A stretch of DNA of 64,000 nucleotides from Maritalea porphyrae (GCF_027213965.1 NZ_JAPWGX010000005.1:62001-126000); one strand, 5' to 3'; counted from the first letter of the stretch, positions 44,651 to 53,921 are shown. Notes: a model not told the origin generated them from the letters alone. Numbers and translations are program-made.

Positions 44651-44872
44651 CTATTGACCGGCTTCGGGCCTGGACAACATAGGAAACAGCGAATTGAACT
44701 TTTCCTTTTGTTTGTCCGCTTTTGAAGGTCGTTGCACTTCAATGGCCTGCTTGACCCGTTGCATCTCAGCAAACAACATCACCAAACGCTCATCAAGTTC
44801 TTCAACTGGCATGCCCTCAAGCGACATACCGACCTGATGTGATACCGGTTTCACGATTGCTTCATCTCCCAT
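44651..44872 (-). CDS. DUF1192 family small protein
   Basis: 73 residues: SLEGMPVEELDERLVMLFAEMQRVKQAIEVQRPSKADKQKEKF, the DUF1192 pattern (LxxLDERIxxLxxEIxRLxxxIxxK). One amphipathic helix, likely dimeric coiled coil. Second of two tandem copies; the two share GMSLxxxxVxEL. Function unknown, conserved next to rcdA in Rhizobiales. Confidence 0.83.
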   Translation of the reverse strand: MGDEAIVKPVSHQVGMSLEGMPVEELDERLVMLFAEMQRVKQAIEVQRPSKADKQKEKFNSLFPMLSRPEAGQ

Positions 44873-44955
44873 AATTTCTCACCTCGCTTTAATCGGCTTT
44901 TTTACCAATGACAAGAATGACGCATCACAAGTGAATTTGATCTAAACTGGGCCGA

Positions 44956-45138
44956 TCAAATTTTAAAAACCGCATCAGCTGCGGCCTTGCTTGTTTTCTT
45001 CACCTCGATTTCGGCACGTAATCTTAGGATTTCTCTTTCCAACAATAAAATACGTTCGCCAAGTTCATCGACGGATATCGCATCCAAAGACATGCCCATT
45101 TCGTGCGAATTGGGTTTTACATAGTCGTCATCGTCCAT
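44956..45138 (-). CDS. DUF1192 family small protein
   Basis: 60 residues from the ATG at 45138 (GAGG seven bases upstream; an in-frame ATG at 45165 adds nine residues). SLDAISVDELGERILLLEREILRLRAEIEVKKTSKAAADAVFK is nearer to the family consensus than the downstream copy. It is divergent from the quinone oxidoreductase gene. Confidence 0.85.
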   Translation of the reverse strand: MDDDDYVKPNSHEMGMSLDAISVDELGERILLLEREILRLRAEIEVKKTSKAAADAVFKI

Positions 45139-45253
45139 TTGATCGCCTCGCTTGTTGAATTCCACCTATTCGCCCAAAATAATGGATATAGAATCACTAT
45201 TTGGGCAACTCCCAAACTTGAAGATTTTTGTAATTTGTGGAGCAGATAAGCAA

Positions 45254-46273
45254 ATGAGTGACCAAATGATGCGCGCGATCGCCATTGACCAGCCCGGCGG
45301 ACCGGAGGTTCTAACCCCCATAGATGCGCCAATGCCCTATGCTTATGAAGGCGAACTGGTCATCAAGGTTCATGCGGCTGGGGTCAATCGTCCAGACATT
45401 TTGCAACGTATGGGCGCTTACCCGCCACCAAAAGACGCCTCACCTCTGCCCGGTCTCGAAGTTGCGGGCATGGTCGAAAAAGTTGGGCGTGGTGTCACCA
45501 AGTTCAAAGTTGGCGACCCAGTAGTGGCCCTATGCAATGGCGGCGGCTATGCCGAATATGTCTCCATTCCCTCAGGTCAAACCCTGCCCTTACCAAAGGG
45601 CTGGACCATGGCAGAAGGCGCAGCGCTGCCCGAAACACTTTTTACCGTGCAACAAACTATTATTGACCGCGCCCAACTGCGCAGCGGCAAAACGGTACTC
45701 ATTCATGGCGGTGCGGGTGGCATTGGCGCAGCTGCTATCCAATTGGCAAAACTCAAGAATTGTTTTGTAATTGCAACCGCATCTAGCGAAGAAAAGCTCG
45801 CGTATGTAACAGCTGTCGGCGCTGATCTTGCCATCAATTATTTGACTGAAGACTTTATTGAGAAAACCAAAACCGCCACTCAAGGCAAGGGCGCCGATGT
45901 GATCTTAGACATTATTGGCGCTGACTATGTGGACCGCAATATTCGCGCTGCCGCGATGGATGGCACTATCGTGCAATTGGCCAATTTGGGTGGACGTGAA
46001 GCCACCATCACCATGGGTTTAATTGTTGCCAAACGCCTTACGCTTTTTGGGTCCACTTTGCGTGCTCAGTCCAATGAGGTGAAAAGCCAAATCGCCAACA
46101 ACCTGCTGGCGCAGGTTTGGCCCGCTCTTGAAAGTGGGCAATTCATCAAACCACGCATTACTACTTTTGCGCTTGAGGATGCATCAAAGGCCCATGCGGC
46201 AATGGATAGCGCAACCCATTTCGGCAAGATTGTCCTTCTAACGCAATACAACCAAGATGAGCATAATGATTAA
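45254..46273 (+). CDS. NAD(P)H quinone oxidoreductase, PIG3 family
   Basis: 339 residues from the ATG at 45254 (MSDQMMRAIAIDQPGGPEVL); the frame extends back to 45152, over the divergent gene's leader. VHAAGVNRPDILQRMGAYPPPKDASPLPGLEVAGMVE and GGAGGIGAAAIQLAKL are typical of the PIG3/zeta-crystallin branch. It reduces quinones with NADPH. Conserved neighbour of DUF1192/TrcR in this order. Confidence 0.93.
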   Translation: MSDQMMRAIAIDQPGGPEVLTPIDAPMPYAYEGELVIKVHAAGVNRPDILQRMGAYPPPKDASPLPGLEVAGMVEKVGRGVTKFKVGDPVVALCNGGGYAEYVSIPSGQTLPLPKGWTMAEGAALPETLFTVQQTIIDRAQLRSGKTVLIHGGAGGIGAAAIQLAKLKNCFVIATASSEEKLAYVTAVGADLAINYLTEDFIEKTKTATQGKGADVILDIIGADYVDRNIRAAAMDGTIVQLANLGGREATITMGLIVAKRLTLFGSTLRAQSNEVKSQIANNLLAQVWPALESGQFIKPRITTFALEDASKAHAAMDSATHFGKIVLLTQYNQDEHND

Positions 46274-46391
46274 ATACGTTTGCAATTTCACACGTTCAGC
46301 GCTATATGAGGCTAAATTCCCCATCAATTTTTAACAAATGAGGGGCGTGCAAGGTGACTAAAAGCCTCGCACCCGAGGAAAGAGATATACC

Positions 46392-47126
46392 ATGGCCACA
46401 CAACTATTAATGCCAAAAGCAACTGCCGTTTGGCTTGTTGACAACACAGGACTTACTTTCGATCAGATTGCAGCATTTTGCTCTCTGCACCCGTTGGAAG
46501 TACAAGGCATTGCCGACGGCGACGTGGCAGGCGGTATTAAGGGTGTGAACCCGATACAGAATGACCAATTGACCAAAGAAGAAATCATCAAAGCGGAAGC
46601 CGATCCTTCTTATCGCATGAACCTTTCTGGCCCCAAAACCATTGTGCCACAAGTCAAGCGCCGCGGTCCACGCTACACCCCGGTTTCCAAGCGTCAAGAA
46701 AAGCCAAATGCGATTTTGTGGTTGGTCCGTAATCACCCAGAACTAAAAGACGCTCAACTGATGCGCCTTGTGGGCACAACAAAACCAACGATTGAATCTG
46801 TGCGCGAACGCACACACTGGAACGCGTCCAACCAAACGCCGGCTGATCCGGTAACATTGGGCCTTTGCACGCAGGTTGAGTTGGACATGGAAGTGCGCAA
46901 GGCTGCGAAAAACGCACCTGCTCAAGAACGACGCGCCGAGGATTCTGGCCTGCTCACTGCAGAAGAAGCAATGGCAACAGCACAACCAACACCAGTGTTT
47001 GACCAAGGGTTCCTTGACGCTCAGCCTTCAGTTCTTGATCGCGACGATCACAAAGAACCAGAATATGATGCAGACAGTGTTTTTTCCGGCTTGAACAACC
47101 TAAAAAACAATCGCGACGACGACTAA
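46392..47126 (+). CDS. trcR: Cell-cycle transcriptional regulator TrcR (DUF1013)
   Basis: 244 residues. MPKATAVWLVDNTGLTFDQIAAFCSLHPLEVQGIADGDVAGGIKGVNPIQNDQLTKEEI and QEKPNAILWLVRNHPELKDAQLMRLVGTTKPTIESVRERTHWN are the two conserved HTH-like blocks of DUF1013; the C-terminal 60 residues are variable and acidic. The family is confined to Alphaproteobacteria. The GAGGAAAGAG before the ATG is a good ribosome site. Confidence 0.92.
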   Translation: MATQLLMPKATAVWLVDNTGLTFDQIAAFCSLHPLEVQGIADGDVAGGIKGVNPIQNDQLTKEEIIKAEADPSYRMNLSGPKTIVPQVKRRGPRYTPVSKRQEKPNAILWLVRNHPELKDAQLMRLVGTTKPTIESVRERTHWNASNQTPADPVTLGLCTQVELDMEVRKAAKNAPAQERRAEDSGLLTAEEAMATAQPTPVFDQGFLDAQPSVLDRDDHKEPEYDADSVFSGLNNLKNNRDDD

Positions 47127-47152
47127 GTTTCGTCACTGCCTTAATAGATCGT

Positions 47153-47210
47153 AAAAGCGGATCAGCCATCATGTTCTCTTAACGGAGGTACATATGGCAG
47201 GTCCGCTTTT
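47153..47210 (+). promoter_or_regulatory. Hairpin leader overlapping the start of a coupled leader ORF
   Basis: AAAAGCGGA (47153-47161) pairs with TCCGCTTTT (47202-47210, continuing T2), and inside it GCCAT-C-ATG pairs with CAT-ATGGC. The terminal loop carries CGGAGGT, a near-perfect Shine-Dalgarno; the ATG at 47194 lies in the inner stem. It can act as the trcR terminator (six T after the stem) and as a translational switch for the antiporter leader. Confidence 0.6.
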
Positions 47211-47256
47211 TTCTTGGTCACTTCAAAATCACAGTGCAGATGAAAGGCGTGTTTAA
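47194..47256 (+). CDS. 20-residue leader peptide, translationally coupled to the antiporter
   Basis: Starts MAGPLFSWSL and ends ADERRV. CGGAGG lies five bases before its ATG, the best ribosome site in the region. Its TAA overlaps the antiporter ATG (TAATG), so ribosomes finishing here can restart on the antiporter gene, which has its own AAGG eight bases upstream. Whether the peptide itself matters is unknown. Confidence 0.5.
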   Translation: MAGPLFSWSLQNHSADERRV

Positions 47257-49109
47257 TGGAATATAGCTTCTTACTGGCTTGCCTGATTTTCTTGTCCGCA
47301 GCCGTTATTGTTGTGCCCTTGGCCAAACTGACCGGCCTTGGCCCCGTGCTTGGTTATTTGCTCGCGGGCGTAATTATTGGACCTTACGCCTTGGGATTGG
47401 TCGCAGATCCCAAAACCATATTTCACTTCTCCGAATTTGGTGTTGTGATGATGTTGTTTCTCATCGGGCTTGAACTCCAACCCCGTGAGTTTTGGCACAT
47501 GCGGGTGCGATTGGTCGGACTTGGTGTTCCCCAAGTCATCATCACAGCCCTCCTGATCGCTGGTTTTGGCATTTGGCTTAACTTGCCTTGGCAGTCAGCC
47601 GTGGTGATGGGACTTGGCCTGTCTTTATCCTCAACCGCCATTGTGCTCAAAATCATCGACGAGCGCTCCATCATGCAACGCAGTGTGGGTCGGTCAGCCT
47701 TTTCAGTGCTTTTGGTGCAGGATGTGGCTGTCATCCCATTTCTTGCCATTATCCCTTTTTTGGTGATCCCAGAATTGGCAAACCACGCCCCAACGGACGC
47801 CCATGGCGCTGTTCCAACAGACGAAGGTGGATGGCAGGCAGGGTTGCGCGTCACCTTTGTGTTTTCATCCATGTACCTTGCAGGGCGATACCTTTTGCGC
47901 CCTGTCCTTAAGATCATCGCCAAATCTGGTGTGCGTGAAATCTTCACCGCCCTAGCGCTGTTGCTCGTTGTCGCGGCGGCCCTCATGATGGAATGGATCA
48001 ATATTTCGCCCGCCCTTGGCGCCTTTATGATTGGCGTCATCTTGGCCGATAGTGAATATCGGCATCAGCTGGAAAGCGACCTCGAACCCTTCAAGGGCTT
48101 ACTGCTGGGTCTGTTCTTTATCTCGGTTGGCATGTCGATCGAATTCTCGGTGTTTTTGACCAATGCATGGTCCATCATTGGCCTTGTGTTGGGCCTTGCA
48201 ACGCTTAAGTTTGCCGTCCTTTTTGGCCTCGCAACCATCTTCAAGTTTCACATTGCTGATAGATTGCTGTTTGCCACCTTGCTTGCGCAGGGCGGTGAGT
48301 TTGCTTTTGTGTTGTTCCAATTTGCTTTGGGCGCTGGCGCCCTTGACCCTGGGATGGCCAGTATCCTCAATGTTACCGTCGCCCTTTCAATGATCATCAC
48401 GCCGATTCTATTGATCGTATTTGATCGCATCGTTGTGCCCCGCTTGCCTTCCTTACAATCTGTGGAGCGCGAAGATGACGATATTAGTGTGCGCAATCGC
48501 GTTATAGTTTTGGGCTATGGGCGCTTTGGCCAAATCGTCACTCGCTTGCTGACCGCTCAAGGTTATGAAGCTACGCTGATTGACCATGACCCGGAACAGA
48601 TTGAATTGATGAAAAAATTCGACGCCAAAGTGTTTTATGGCGATGCGCGTCGGCTTGATCTCTTGAAATCTGCCGGCGCAGACAAGGCCGAACTCATGGT
48701 GATATCCATCCACAGTCCTGAAATTGTGTCCGAAATTTCACGCATGGTGCGGGAGAATTTCCCACATATCCGCGTACTGGCCCGCGCCCGTGACCGCAAC
48801 CATGCCCACGACCTTATGGACATTGGCGTGCATGAATTCGAACGTGACACATTCCACTCAGCACTCCAATTGGGCATCAAAGCTTTGGTGACGCTTGGGT
48901 ATACAGAAGCAAAAGCCAAACGTTTGGCCAACGCTTTTGCCAAACACGACGTAGAAATGCTGCATGAAGCTTACGAATTACGTGGTGATGATGAAGCCAT
49001 GATTGGGCACGTTAAAACCGCACGACAGCTTTTGGCGCAAGTGATGCAGGCCGACATCGATGAATTGGATGCAGACCAGGCGGTAGACAAAAACAAGGAC
49101 AATAAATAG
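47256..49109 (+). CDS. Cation:proton antiporter, CPA2 family (KefB/KefC-like)
   Basis: 617 residues. About 12-13 membrane helices (1-385), with VLGYLLAGVIIGPYALGLV and FLIGLELQPREFWHMR typical of CPA2, and an RCK/TrkA-N domain (about 410-525: VIVLGYGRFGQIVTRLLTAQGYEATLIDHDPEQIELMKKFDAKVFYGDARRLDLLKSAGADKAELMVIS). K+ efflux gated by ligands is expected. No KefF/KefG ancillary subunit is adjacent. The start is preceded by the leader ORF. Confidence 0.93.
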   Translation: MEYSFLLACLIFLSAAVIVVPLAKLTGLGPVLGYLLAGVIIGPYALGLVADPKTIFHFSEFGVVMMLFLIGLELQPREFWHMRVRLVGLGVPQVIITALLIAGFGIWLNLPWQSAVVMGLGLSLSSTAIVLKIIDERSIMQRSVGRSAFSVLLVQDVAVIPFLAIIPFLVIPELANHAPTDAHGAVPTDEGGWQAGLRVTFVFSSMYLAGRYLLRPVLKIIAKSGVREIFTALALLLVVAAALMMEWINISPALGAFMIGVILADSEYRHQLESDLEPFKGLLLGLFFISVGMSIEFSVFLTNAWSIIGLVLGLATLKFAVLFGLATIFKFHIADRLLFATLLAQGGEFAFVLFQFALGAGALDPGMASILNVTVALSMIITPILLIVFDRIVVPRLPSLQSVEREDDDISVRNRVIVLGYGRFGQIVTRLLTAQGYEATLIDHDPEQIELMKKFDAKVFYGDARRLDLLKSAGADKAELMVISIHSPEIVSEISRMVRENFPHIRVLARARDRNHAHDLMDIGVHEFERDTFHSALQLGIKALVTLGYTEAKAKRLANAFAKHDVEMLHEAYELRGDDEAMIGHVKTARQLLAQVMQADIDELDADQAVDKNKDNK

Positions 49110-49389
49110 TCTGAAAAGCGCAACATCAACAGGGGACGCAATGGCAGCACAAAACAATCTCGATATCTGACAGGGGACGATGCCTTTTGCCAGTGAGATA
49201 GAATGACACTTACCGATGGCTATTGCACCTGTGGCGGTAGACTTCGAGCGGAACGCGTTAGTTTGCAAGTTTTCCGCAAGCAGGAATTGGAAGTAGCCGC
49301 GACAGCAAAGCGGTGAATCTGTCCCTCTTCTATCAAGCCTGAAAAGCGTTTTTTGGCCACGCGCCAAAGCGCTCAAGAACAAACGGAAC
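49110..49389. other. Gap of about 280 bp without a gene
   Basis: No supported gene. CAGGGGACGC and CAGGGGACGA occur 50 bp apart (49130 and 49171). A partial hairpin AAGCGTTTTTTGG / CCAAAGCGCT lies near 49345-49372 and could end the antiporter transcript. Confidence 0.4.
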
Positions 49390-49429
49390 CCTGATCCTTG
49401 ATTTCTCCTCAAAGAAACAAGGATTCAGG
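49390..49429 (+). promoter_or_regulatory. Hairpin covering the ribosome site of the RNHCP gene
   Basis: CCTGATCCTTG (49390-49400) pairs with CAAGGATTCAGG (49418-49429) with one bulged base; the right arm holds AAGG and ends at the ATG. In the folded state the start would be hidden. Confidence 0.5.
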
Positions 49430-49756
49430 ATGTCGAGACACACCCAAAACGTGTCGTTCGAATGCGAACGATGCGCTCACAAAATCGAAAAACTTTCCAA
49501 TGGCAGTTTCCGCAATCACTGCCCAGCTTGTCTATGGTCAAAGCACGTTGACATATTGCCAGGCGACCGCGCCAACCCGTGCAAAGGGTTGATGGAGCCA
49601 ATCGGCTTACATTGGCACCCGAAGAAAGGGTGGCAAATTATCCATAAATGTTCAATTTGCGGGCATATTGGCCGAAATATTGCGGCGAGTAATAGCATAC
49701 AGCCTGACAATGCAGACATATTGATCGCGCTATCGCAATCAGTTTGGACTGACTAA
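49430..49756 (+). CDS. RNHCP-domain zinc-ribbon protein
   Basis: 108 residues. FECERCAHKIEKLSNGSFRNHCPACLWSKHVDILPGDRANPCKGLMEPIGLHWHPKKGWQIIHKCSICGHIGRNIAA contains four CxxC pairs or cysteine sites and the name-giving RNHCPxCLxSxHVD block. The family is widespread but uncharacterised; zinc binding and a nucleic-acid role are presumed. Its end overlaps the convergent RNA ligase-like gene by four bases. Confidence 0.9.
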   Translation: MSRHTQNVSFECERCAHKIEKLSNGSFRNHCPACLWSKHVDILPGDRANPCKGLMEPIGLHWHPKKGWQIIHKCSICGHIGRNIAASNSIQPDNADILIALSQSVWTD

Positions 49757-50280
49757 AGGTCCAAACGCCATTGTTTGATCACCTCTATTGGTGAAAACTC
49801 AATGACCTCGATGGCGTTAAAAACAACATCGAACTCGCCTATTTCATTATTGATATAGGCAAGAGCCGCTTCGCGATTGGCCGGGTCAATTTGCGTACCC
49901 AAAGTGCAATGGGGATGCCATTTACCGGGGAGATAATTTGCTCGACACTGCGCCGCATCAACCCTTGCATGAACTTCATGGTGCAAAGCAAGCAAACGCG
50001 GCACCTGCACTGGTGCTGCCCAAACCACCATAGGATCCACATCAAAGAAACGAATTTTATTAAATGTGACGCGAACAGGTTTTGCACGCGTAAATGCATC
50101 TCCCAATTGCCGTTTCAATTGCGCACCCGTGACGTGCTCGAACATGGCAAAGGTGAAGTGGGGCGGATATTGCAGCGTTGGCATAGATGGAGACGTTTCA
50201 AAGGCCGAGACTTCTTGCCATAGGTGCGTGATCGCACGCGCGCTCTTATTGCGCGCTACAAGCGAAACCGCACTCCCCAT
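49753..50280 (-). CDS. 2'-5' RNA ligase/phosphodiesterase family protein
   Basis: 175 residues from the ATG at 50280 (AAAGGA eight bases upstream; the frame opens at 50328). Two HxTx-like motifs, PPHFTFAM and HPHCTLGTQI, mark the 2H phosphoesterase fold. Relatives hydrolyse or form 2'-5' or cyclic phosphodiester bonds in RNA; some are RNA 2',3'-cyclic phosphodiesterases (ThpR). Confidence 0.85.
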   Translation of the reverse strand: MGSAVSLVARNKSARAITHLWQEVSAFETSPSMPTLQYPPHFTFAMFEHVTGAQLKRQLGDAFTRAKPVRVTFNKIRFFDVDPMVVWAAPVQVPRLLALHHEVHARVDAAQCRANYLPGKWHPHCTLGTQIDPANREAALAYINNEIGEFDVVFNAIEVIEFSPIEVIKQWRLDL

Positions 50281-50384
50281 AACAAACATCCTTTCGTGGC
50301 CAGAATTTGCCATCAAGCCCTTGGCCAAGCAACTTGGATGATCTAGCCTGCCATCACCCTACCAATCAATTACGTATTTTACTT

Positions 50385-51155
50385 ATGCCATTCGACATGT
50401 CAGCGATCGACCCCACGGTCATCTTCATCAGTTTTTTGGCCGTTTTTCTGGTCGCTCTTTCCAAATCTGGTTTGGTGGGGTCGCTGAGTTTTGTCGGCGT
50501 GCCGCTATTGTCAATCGTCATGCCGGTCACCCAAGCTGTGGGTGTCATGTTGCCCGTGTTGTTGGCGATGGACGCCATCGGGCTAATCGCCTACCGGCGC
50601 GAAATTCACTGGCCGAACCTGAAAATCCTTTTGCCCGGCGCCATCACCGGCATCATCATTGGTTGGATGTTCTTTGCCTTCATTTCAGAAGGCATGGTGC
50701 GCTTAATGGTTGGCACCGTGACGATACTCTTTTGCCTGGATGAATGGTTGCCATTGCGCAAAACGCTCTCGGGCCTCCCCCCGTCCAAACCATGGGGTTG
50801 GTTTTGGGGGTCAATTGCCGGGTTCACCAGCTTTGTCAGCCACACGGGCGGGCCGCCTTATCAAATCTTTATGCTGCCCCAACGGCTCAAGCCAACCCTA
50901 TATTCGGGCACCACGGTTATCTTTTTCGCCGTGGTCAATTCCACCAAACTGGTCCCTTATGCGTTTTTGGGCCAACTCTCAGTGTCAAATCTCACCATTT
51001 CAGCAACACTGATTCCAGTTGCAATTTTGGGCATGCTTTTGGGTGTTTATCTGGTACGCCGCATATCAACCGAACTATTTTACAAAATGGCTTATGTCTT
51101 GGCGTTCATTCTGGCGCTCAAATTAATCTATGATGGCGCCCAAAGCTTCCTATAA
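50385..51155 (+). CDS. TauE/SafE-family membrane permease
   Basis: 256 residues from the ATG at 50385. Eight hydrophobic segments and the two-fold repeat of TauE/SafE: ISFLAVFLVALSKSGLVGSLSFVGVPLLSIVMPVTQAVGVMLPVLLAMDAIGLIAYRREIHWPNLKILLPGAITGIIIGWMFF and GSIAGFTSFVSHTGGPPYQIFMLP. The family exports sulfite, sulfoacetate or similar anions. No sulfur genes are adjacent. No ribosome site is visible, so the start is uncertain. Confidence 0.88.
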   Translation: MPFDMSAIDPTVIFISFLAVFLVALSKSGLVGSLSFVGVPLLSIVMPVTQAVGVMLPVLLAMDAIGLIAYRREIHWPNLKILLPGAITGIIIGWMFFAFISEGMVRLMVGTVTILFCLDEWLPLRKTLSGLPPSKPWGWFWGSIAGFTSFVSHTGGPPYQIFMLPQRLKPTLYSGTTVIFFAVVNSTKLVPYAFLGQLSVSNLTISATLIPVAILGMLLGVYLVRRISTELFYKMAYVLAFILALKLIYDGAQSFL

Positions 51156-51163
51156 GCAAAAAT

Positions 51164-51191
51164 ACAAAAGGCCACGAGAATGATCGTGGCC
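51164..51191 (-). terminator. Terminator between convergent genes
   Basis: Stem GGCCACGA / TCGTGGCC (51170-51177 with 51184-51191). On the minus strand it is followed by TTTTGTATTTTTG, so it ends the YdcH-like transcript. Confidence 0.82.
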
Positions 51192-51229
51192 CCAATTAGT
51201 TGATACTCAAAAGAATATACTATTCTCAC

Positions 51230-51406
51230 CTATTGTCGCGTTTGGTTTTGCATTCGCGATATCTCGTCTTTTAGTTCGAGTTTTTTGCGCTTAAGCATGC
51301 CAATTTTCAGCTCGTCTTGAGCAGGGCGCTGCAATTCTTGGAGGATCTGATCGTCAAGCGAGGCATGACGGCGCTCCAGCGCGTTGAGGTGGGAAGTAGT
51401 TGTCAT
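51230..51406 (-). CDS. YdcH-like protein (DUF465)
   Basis: 58 residues from the ATG at 51406 (AAGGAAG upstream). HLNALERRHASLDDQILQELQRPAQDELKIGMLKRKKLELKDEISRMQ is the DUF465 helical hairpin with the LKRKKLxLKDxI signature. Function unknown. Divergent from a second DUF465 gene. Confidence 0.88.
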   Translation of the reverse strand: MTTTSHLNALERRHASLDDQILQELQRPAQDELKIGMLKRKKLELKDEISRMQNQTRQ

Positions 51407-51590
51407 GAAGTCTTCCTTTCTCTGTATGTACGCCAAGCAGTCTGTCAAAAAAATGTCATGCTGTCCAATCAACAAATAGCGTCAATTTGTACCAATTTTG
51501 CACATGCAGTTAAATCTTTGTGCAATCATTTGTAATATGGGGTAATTTTGACAGACGGTCACAACAGAATCACAAGGGACCCACCAGACC

Positions 51591-51806
51591 ATGATGCCAC
51601 TTACTTCCGAACAACGGGCGAGATTGGGGCTGGAGTTGGCGTCTAAACGTCAAGAGCACAAAGATTTAGACGCCGCAATTCACGCGCTAACGCATTCAGG
51701 ACAAAATGATCCCATGTTGGTGCAACGGCTGAAGAAGAAAAAGCTCACCCTTAAAGACCGCATCAAAGAACTAGAAGATATTCTGTTGCCCGACATAATC
51801 GCCTAG
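51591..51806 (+). CDS. YdcH-like protein (DUF465)
   Basis: 71 residues. RLGLELASKRQEHKDLDAAIHALTHSGQNDPMLVQRLKKKKLTLKDRIKELEDILLPDIIA, the same DUF465 signature as the divergent gene. There are two adjacent ATGs at the start. 120 bp upstream of purE in the same direction. Confidence 0.88.
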   Translation: MMPLTSEQRARLGLELASKRQEHKDLDAAIHALTHSGQNDPMLVQRLKKKKLTLKDRIKELEDILLPDIIA

Positions 51807-51926
51807 TATCTGACCAGTATCGCTTCTTTTTAACCAAAGAACGGCACCAATTAGACTTTACGCCACTTGCTCAAAGCCAGATTGTAGGGTAAACGCCCTT
51901 TTTGACGCAATGCGAGAGGGCTTTTT

Positions 51927-52421
51927 ATGCCTTTAAATCCGCCAATAGCCATCGTCATGGGGTCTCAGTCTGACTGGGCCACAATGCGCCACGCCGCAGA
52001 GACACTTGACCAGCTCGAAATTCAATATGAAGCACGCATCGTTTCGGCGCATCGTACGCCTGACCGTATGTATGACTTCGCCAAAGCCGCAGCCGACGAT
52101 GGGTTTAAAACCATTATTGCTGGCGCTGGCGGTGCCGCGCATTTGCCCGGCATGATCGCTGCGCTCACCCACCTGCCCGTTTTTGGCGTGCCAGTGGAAA
52201 GCCGCACCATGAAGGGCTTAGACAGCCTTTATTCGATTGTGCAAATGCCAGCTGGCATTCCTGTGGGCACTTTGGCCATCGGCAAAGCAGGTGCAACAAA
52301 CGCTGCATTGCTTGCCGCCGCCGTACTTGCCTTGTCGGACGAAGAAGCGCGCAAAAACCTTATCGCCTACCGACAAGACCGCACCGCTCAAGTAACGGAA
52401 TTCCCAGTTGATGAAGAATAG
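51927..52421 (+). CDS. purE: N5-carboxyaminoimidazole ribonucleotide mutase PurE
   Basis: 164 residues. [39 protein letters not shown] and [13 protein letters not shown]-type block ([18 protein letters not shown]) are the class I PurE signatures, including the catalytic His of SAHRTP. Second half of the two-step ATP-dependent carboxylation of AIR with PurK, whose gene overlaps its end. Confidence 0.97.
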   Translation: MPLNPPIAIVMGSQSDWATMRHAAETLDQLEIQYEARIVSAHRTPDRMYDFAKAAADDGFKTIIAGAGGAAHLPGMIAALTHLPVFGVPVESRTMKGLDSLYSIVQMPAGIPVGTLAIGKAGATNAALLAAAVLALSDEEARKNLIAYRQDRTAQVTEFPVDEE

Positions 52422-53505
52422 GCTTTCAACTGGCGCAACCATCGGCATTTTGGGTGGTGGGCAATTGGGGCGCATGATGGCGCTTGCCGCCCATAGATTG
52501 GGCCTGAACACACACATTTATTGCCCGGACGAAAATAGCCCCGCATTTGCGGTTACCCCCCATAAAACTGTTGCAGCCTATGAAGATATCGCGGCCCTGA
52601 CAAAATTTGCGCAAAGCGTTGATTGCGTAACTTACGAATTTGAGAATGTGCCTGCCCAAACAGCCGCTGCAATAACCGAAGCGGGAACCGAGCTGTTCCC
52701 TTCGGCCAAAGCACTTGAAATTTCGCAAGATCGTCTCGTTGAGAAACGCTTCATATCAACAGTTGGTATTGAAGTTGCGCCTTACGCCAAAGTAGACAGC
52801 CAACAAGAGCTGGACATAGCACTTGAAAAGATCGGTCTTCCCGCAGTCCTAAAGACTCGCCGTTTTGGTTACGATGGCAAGGGCCAAACCATGCTCAAAA
52901 CCGCACAGGATGTGGAGACAGCTTTCGACGCTATCGGCGCGCAACCCGCCATTTTGGAAGGCTTTGTACCTTTTGAAAAAGAGATCTCCGTGATCATTGC
53001 TCGAGACCAAGCCGGACATGTGGCCGCTTACGACCCGGCTGAAAACGTGCATCAAAACCATATTCTAAAAACCTCAACTGTACCCGGCAACATCAATGTC
53101 GATGTCTGCGAAACAGCAAAATCTATTGCTACCCAGCTCATTGTTGCCCTGGACTATGTTGGGGTTATGGGCGTTGAGTTTTTTGTGGTTCAAACCAACA
53201 GCGGCACTCAATTGGTGGTCAATGAAATCGCGCCAAGGGTCCACAATTCTGGGCACTGGACACAAGCTGCGTGCCTAAATGATCAGTTTGAACAACACAT
53301 TCGCGCGGTGGCAGGCTGGGACCTTGGCAGCCCTGAACGGCACGCAGATGTTGTGATGGAGAATCTAATCGGTGATGAAATCATTGCCGGGATGAAAACC
53401 ACAGAATCGAATACCCAAGTTCATCACTATGGCAAATCTGAAATCCGTGCGGGCCGGAAGATGGGCCACATCAATCGCATTTTTGCCAAAAAAGGCGTAA
53501 ATTAG
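52411..53505 (+). CDS. purK: N5-carboxyaminoimidazole ribonucleotide synthase PurK
   Basis: 364 residues, ATP-grasp enzyme. N-terminal [22 protein letters not shown], then [27 protein letters not shown], and [31 protein letters not shown]. The ATG at 52411 overlaps the purE stop by 11 bases; the TTG at 52408 is an alternative. Co-translated with purE. Confidence 0.96.
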   Translation: MKNRLSTGATIGILGGGQLGRMMALAAHRLGLNTHIYCPDENSPAFAVTPHKTVAAYEDIAALTKFAQSVDCVTYEFENVPAQTAAAITEAGTELFPSAKALEISQDRLVEKRFISTVGIEVAPYAKVDSQQELDIALEKIGLPAVLKTRRFGYDGKGQTMLKTAQDVETAFDAIGAQPAILEGFVPFEKEISVIIARDQAGHVAAYDPAENVHQNHILKTSTVPGNINVDVCETAKSIATQLIVALDYVGVMGVEFFVVQTNSGTQLVVNEIAPRVHNSGHWTQAACLNDQFEQHIRAVAGWDLGSPERHADVVMENLIGDEIIAGMKTTESNTQVHHYGKSEIRAGRKMGHINRIFAKKGVN

Positions 53506-53600
53506 GGCGCTTTTGCTGCAAATTTACGTGCCAAGCGCTGGACAAGCCACATCAGGTTTGGTATCTACCCATCCAACGCTTGGCTGGTGCTGCTGGCCGA

Positions 53601-53628
53601 AGCGCATTTGGCTTTTTGTCAAAGCGCT
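53601..53628 (+). other. Hairpin in the purK-rpsU gap
   Basis: AGCGC-A-TTTG pairs with CAAA-GCGCT around a loop of nine bases, 43 bases before the rpsU start. Possibly part of an rpsU leader structure or a weak purK terminator. Confidence 0.4.
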
Positions 53629-53670
53629 AAATGAAATTCTGGTTTAACTCTTTTGAAGGTGGTGTGCCGC

Positions 53671-53892
53671 GTGCAAGTAGTCGTTCGCGATAACAATGTA
53701 GATCAAGCTCTTCGAGCTTTGAAAAAGAAACTTCAACGCGAAGGTGTATTTCGTGAAATGAAGTTGCGTAACTACTATGAGAAACCTTCTGAGAAACGTG
53801 CCCGTCAAAAGGCAGAAGCTGTGCGTCGCGCCCGTAAATTGGCTCGCAAGCGCTTGCAGCGCGAAGGTTTGGTTACAACTGGTCGTCGCTAA
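53671..53892 (+). CDS. rpsU: 30S ribosomal protein bS21
   Basis: 73 residues: (M)[65 protein letters not shown]. The family starts at this position, which here is a GTG codon eight bases after AAGGTGG; the earlier in-frame TTG at 53653 lies inside that ribosome site. Monocistronic with a strong terminator. Confidence 0.95.
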   Translation: MQVVVRDNNVDQALRALKKKLQREGVFREMKLRNYYEKPSEKRARQKAEAVRRARKLARKRLQREGLVTTGRR

Positions 53893-53921
53893 GACGTCTC
53901 AGTAATCATAACAAGATTTTT

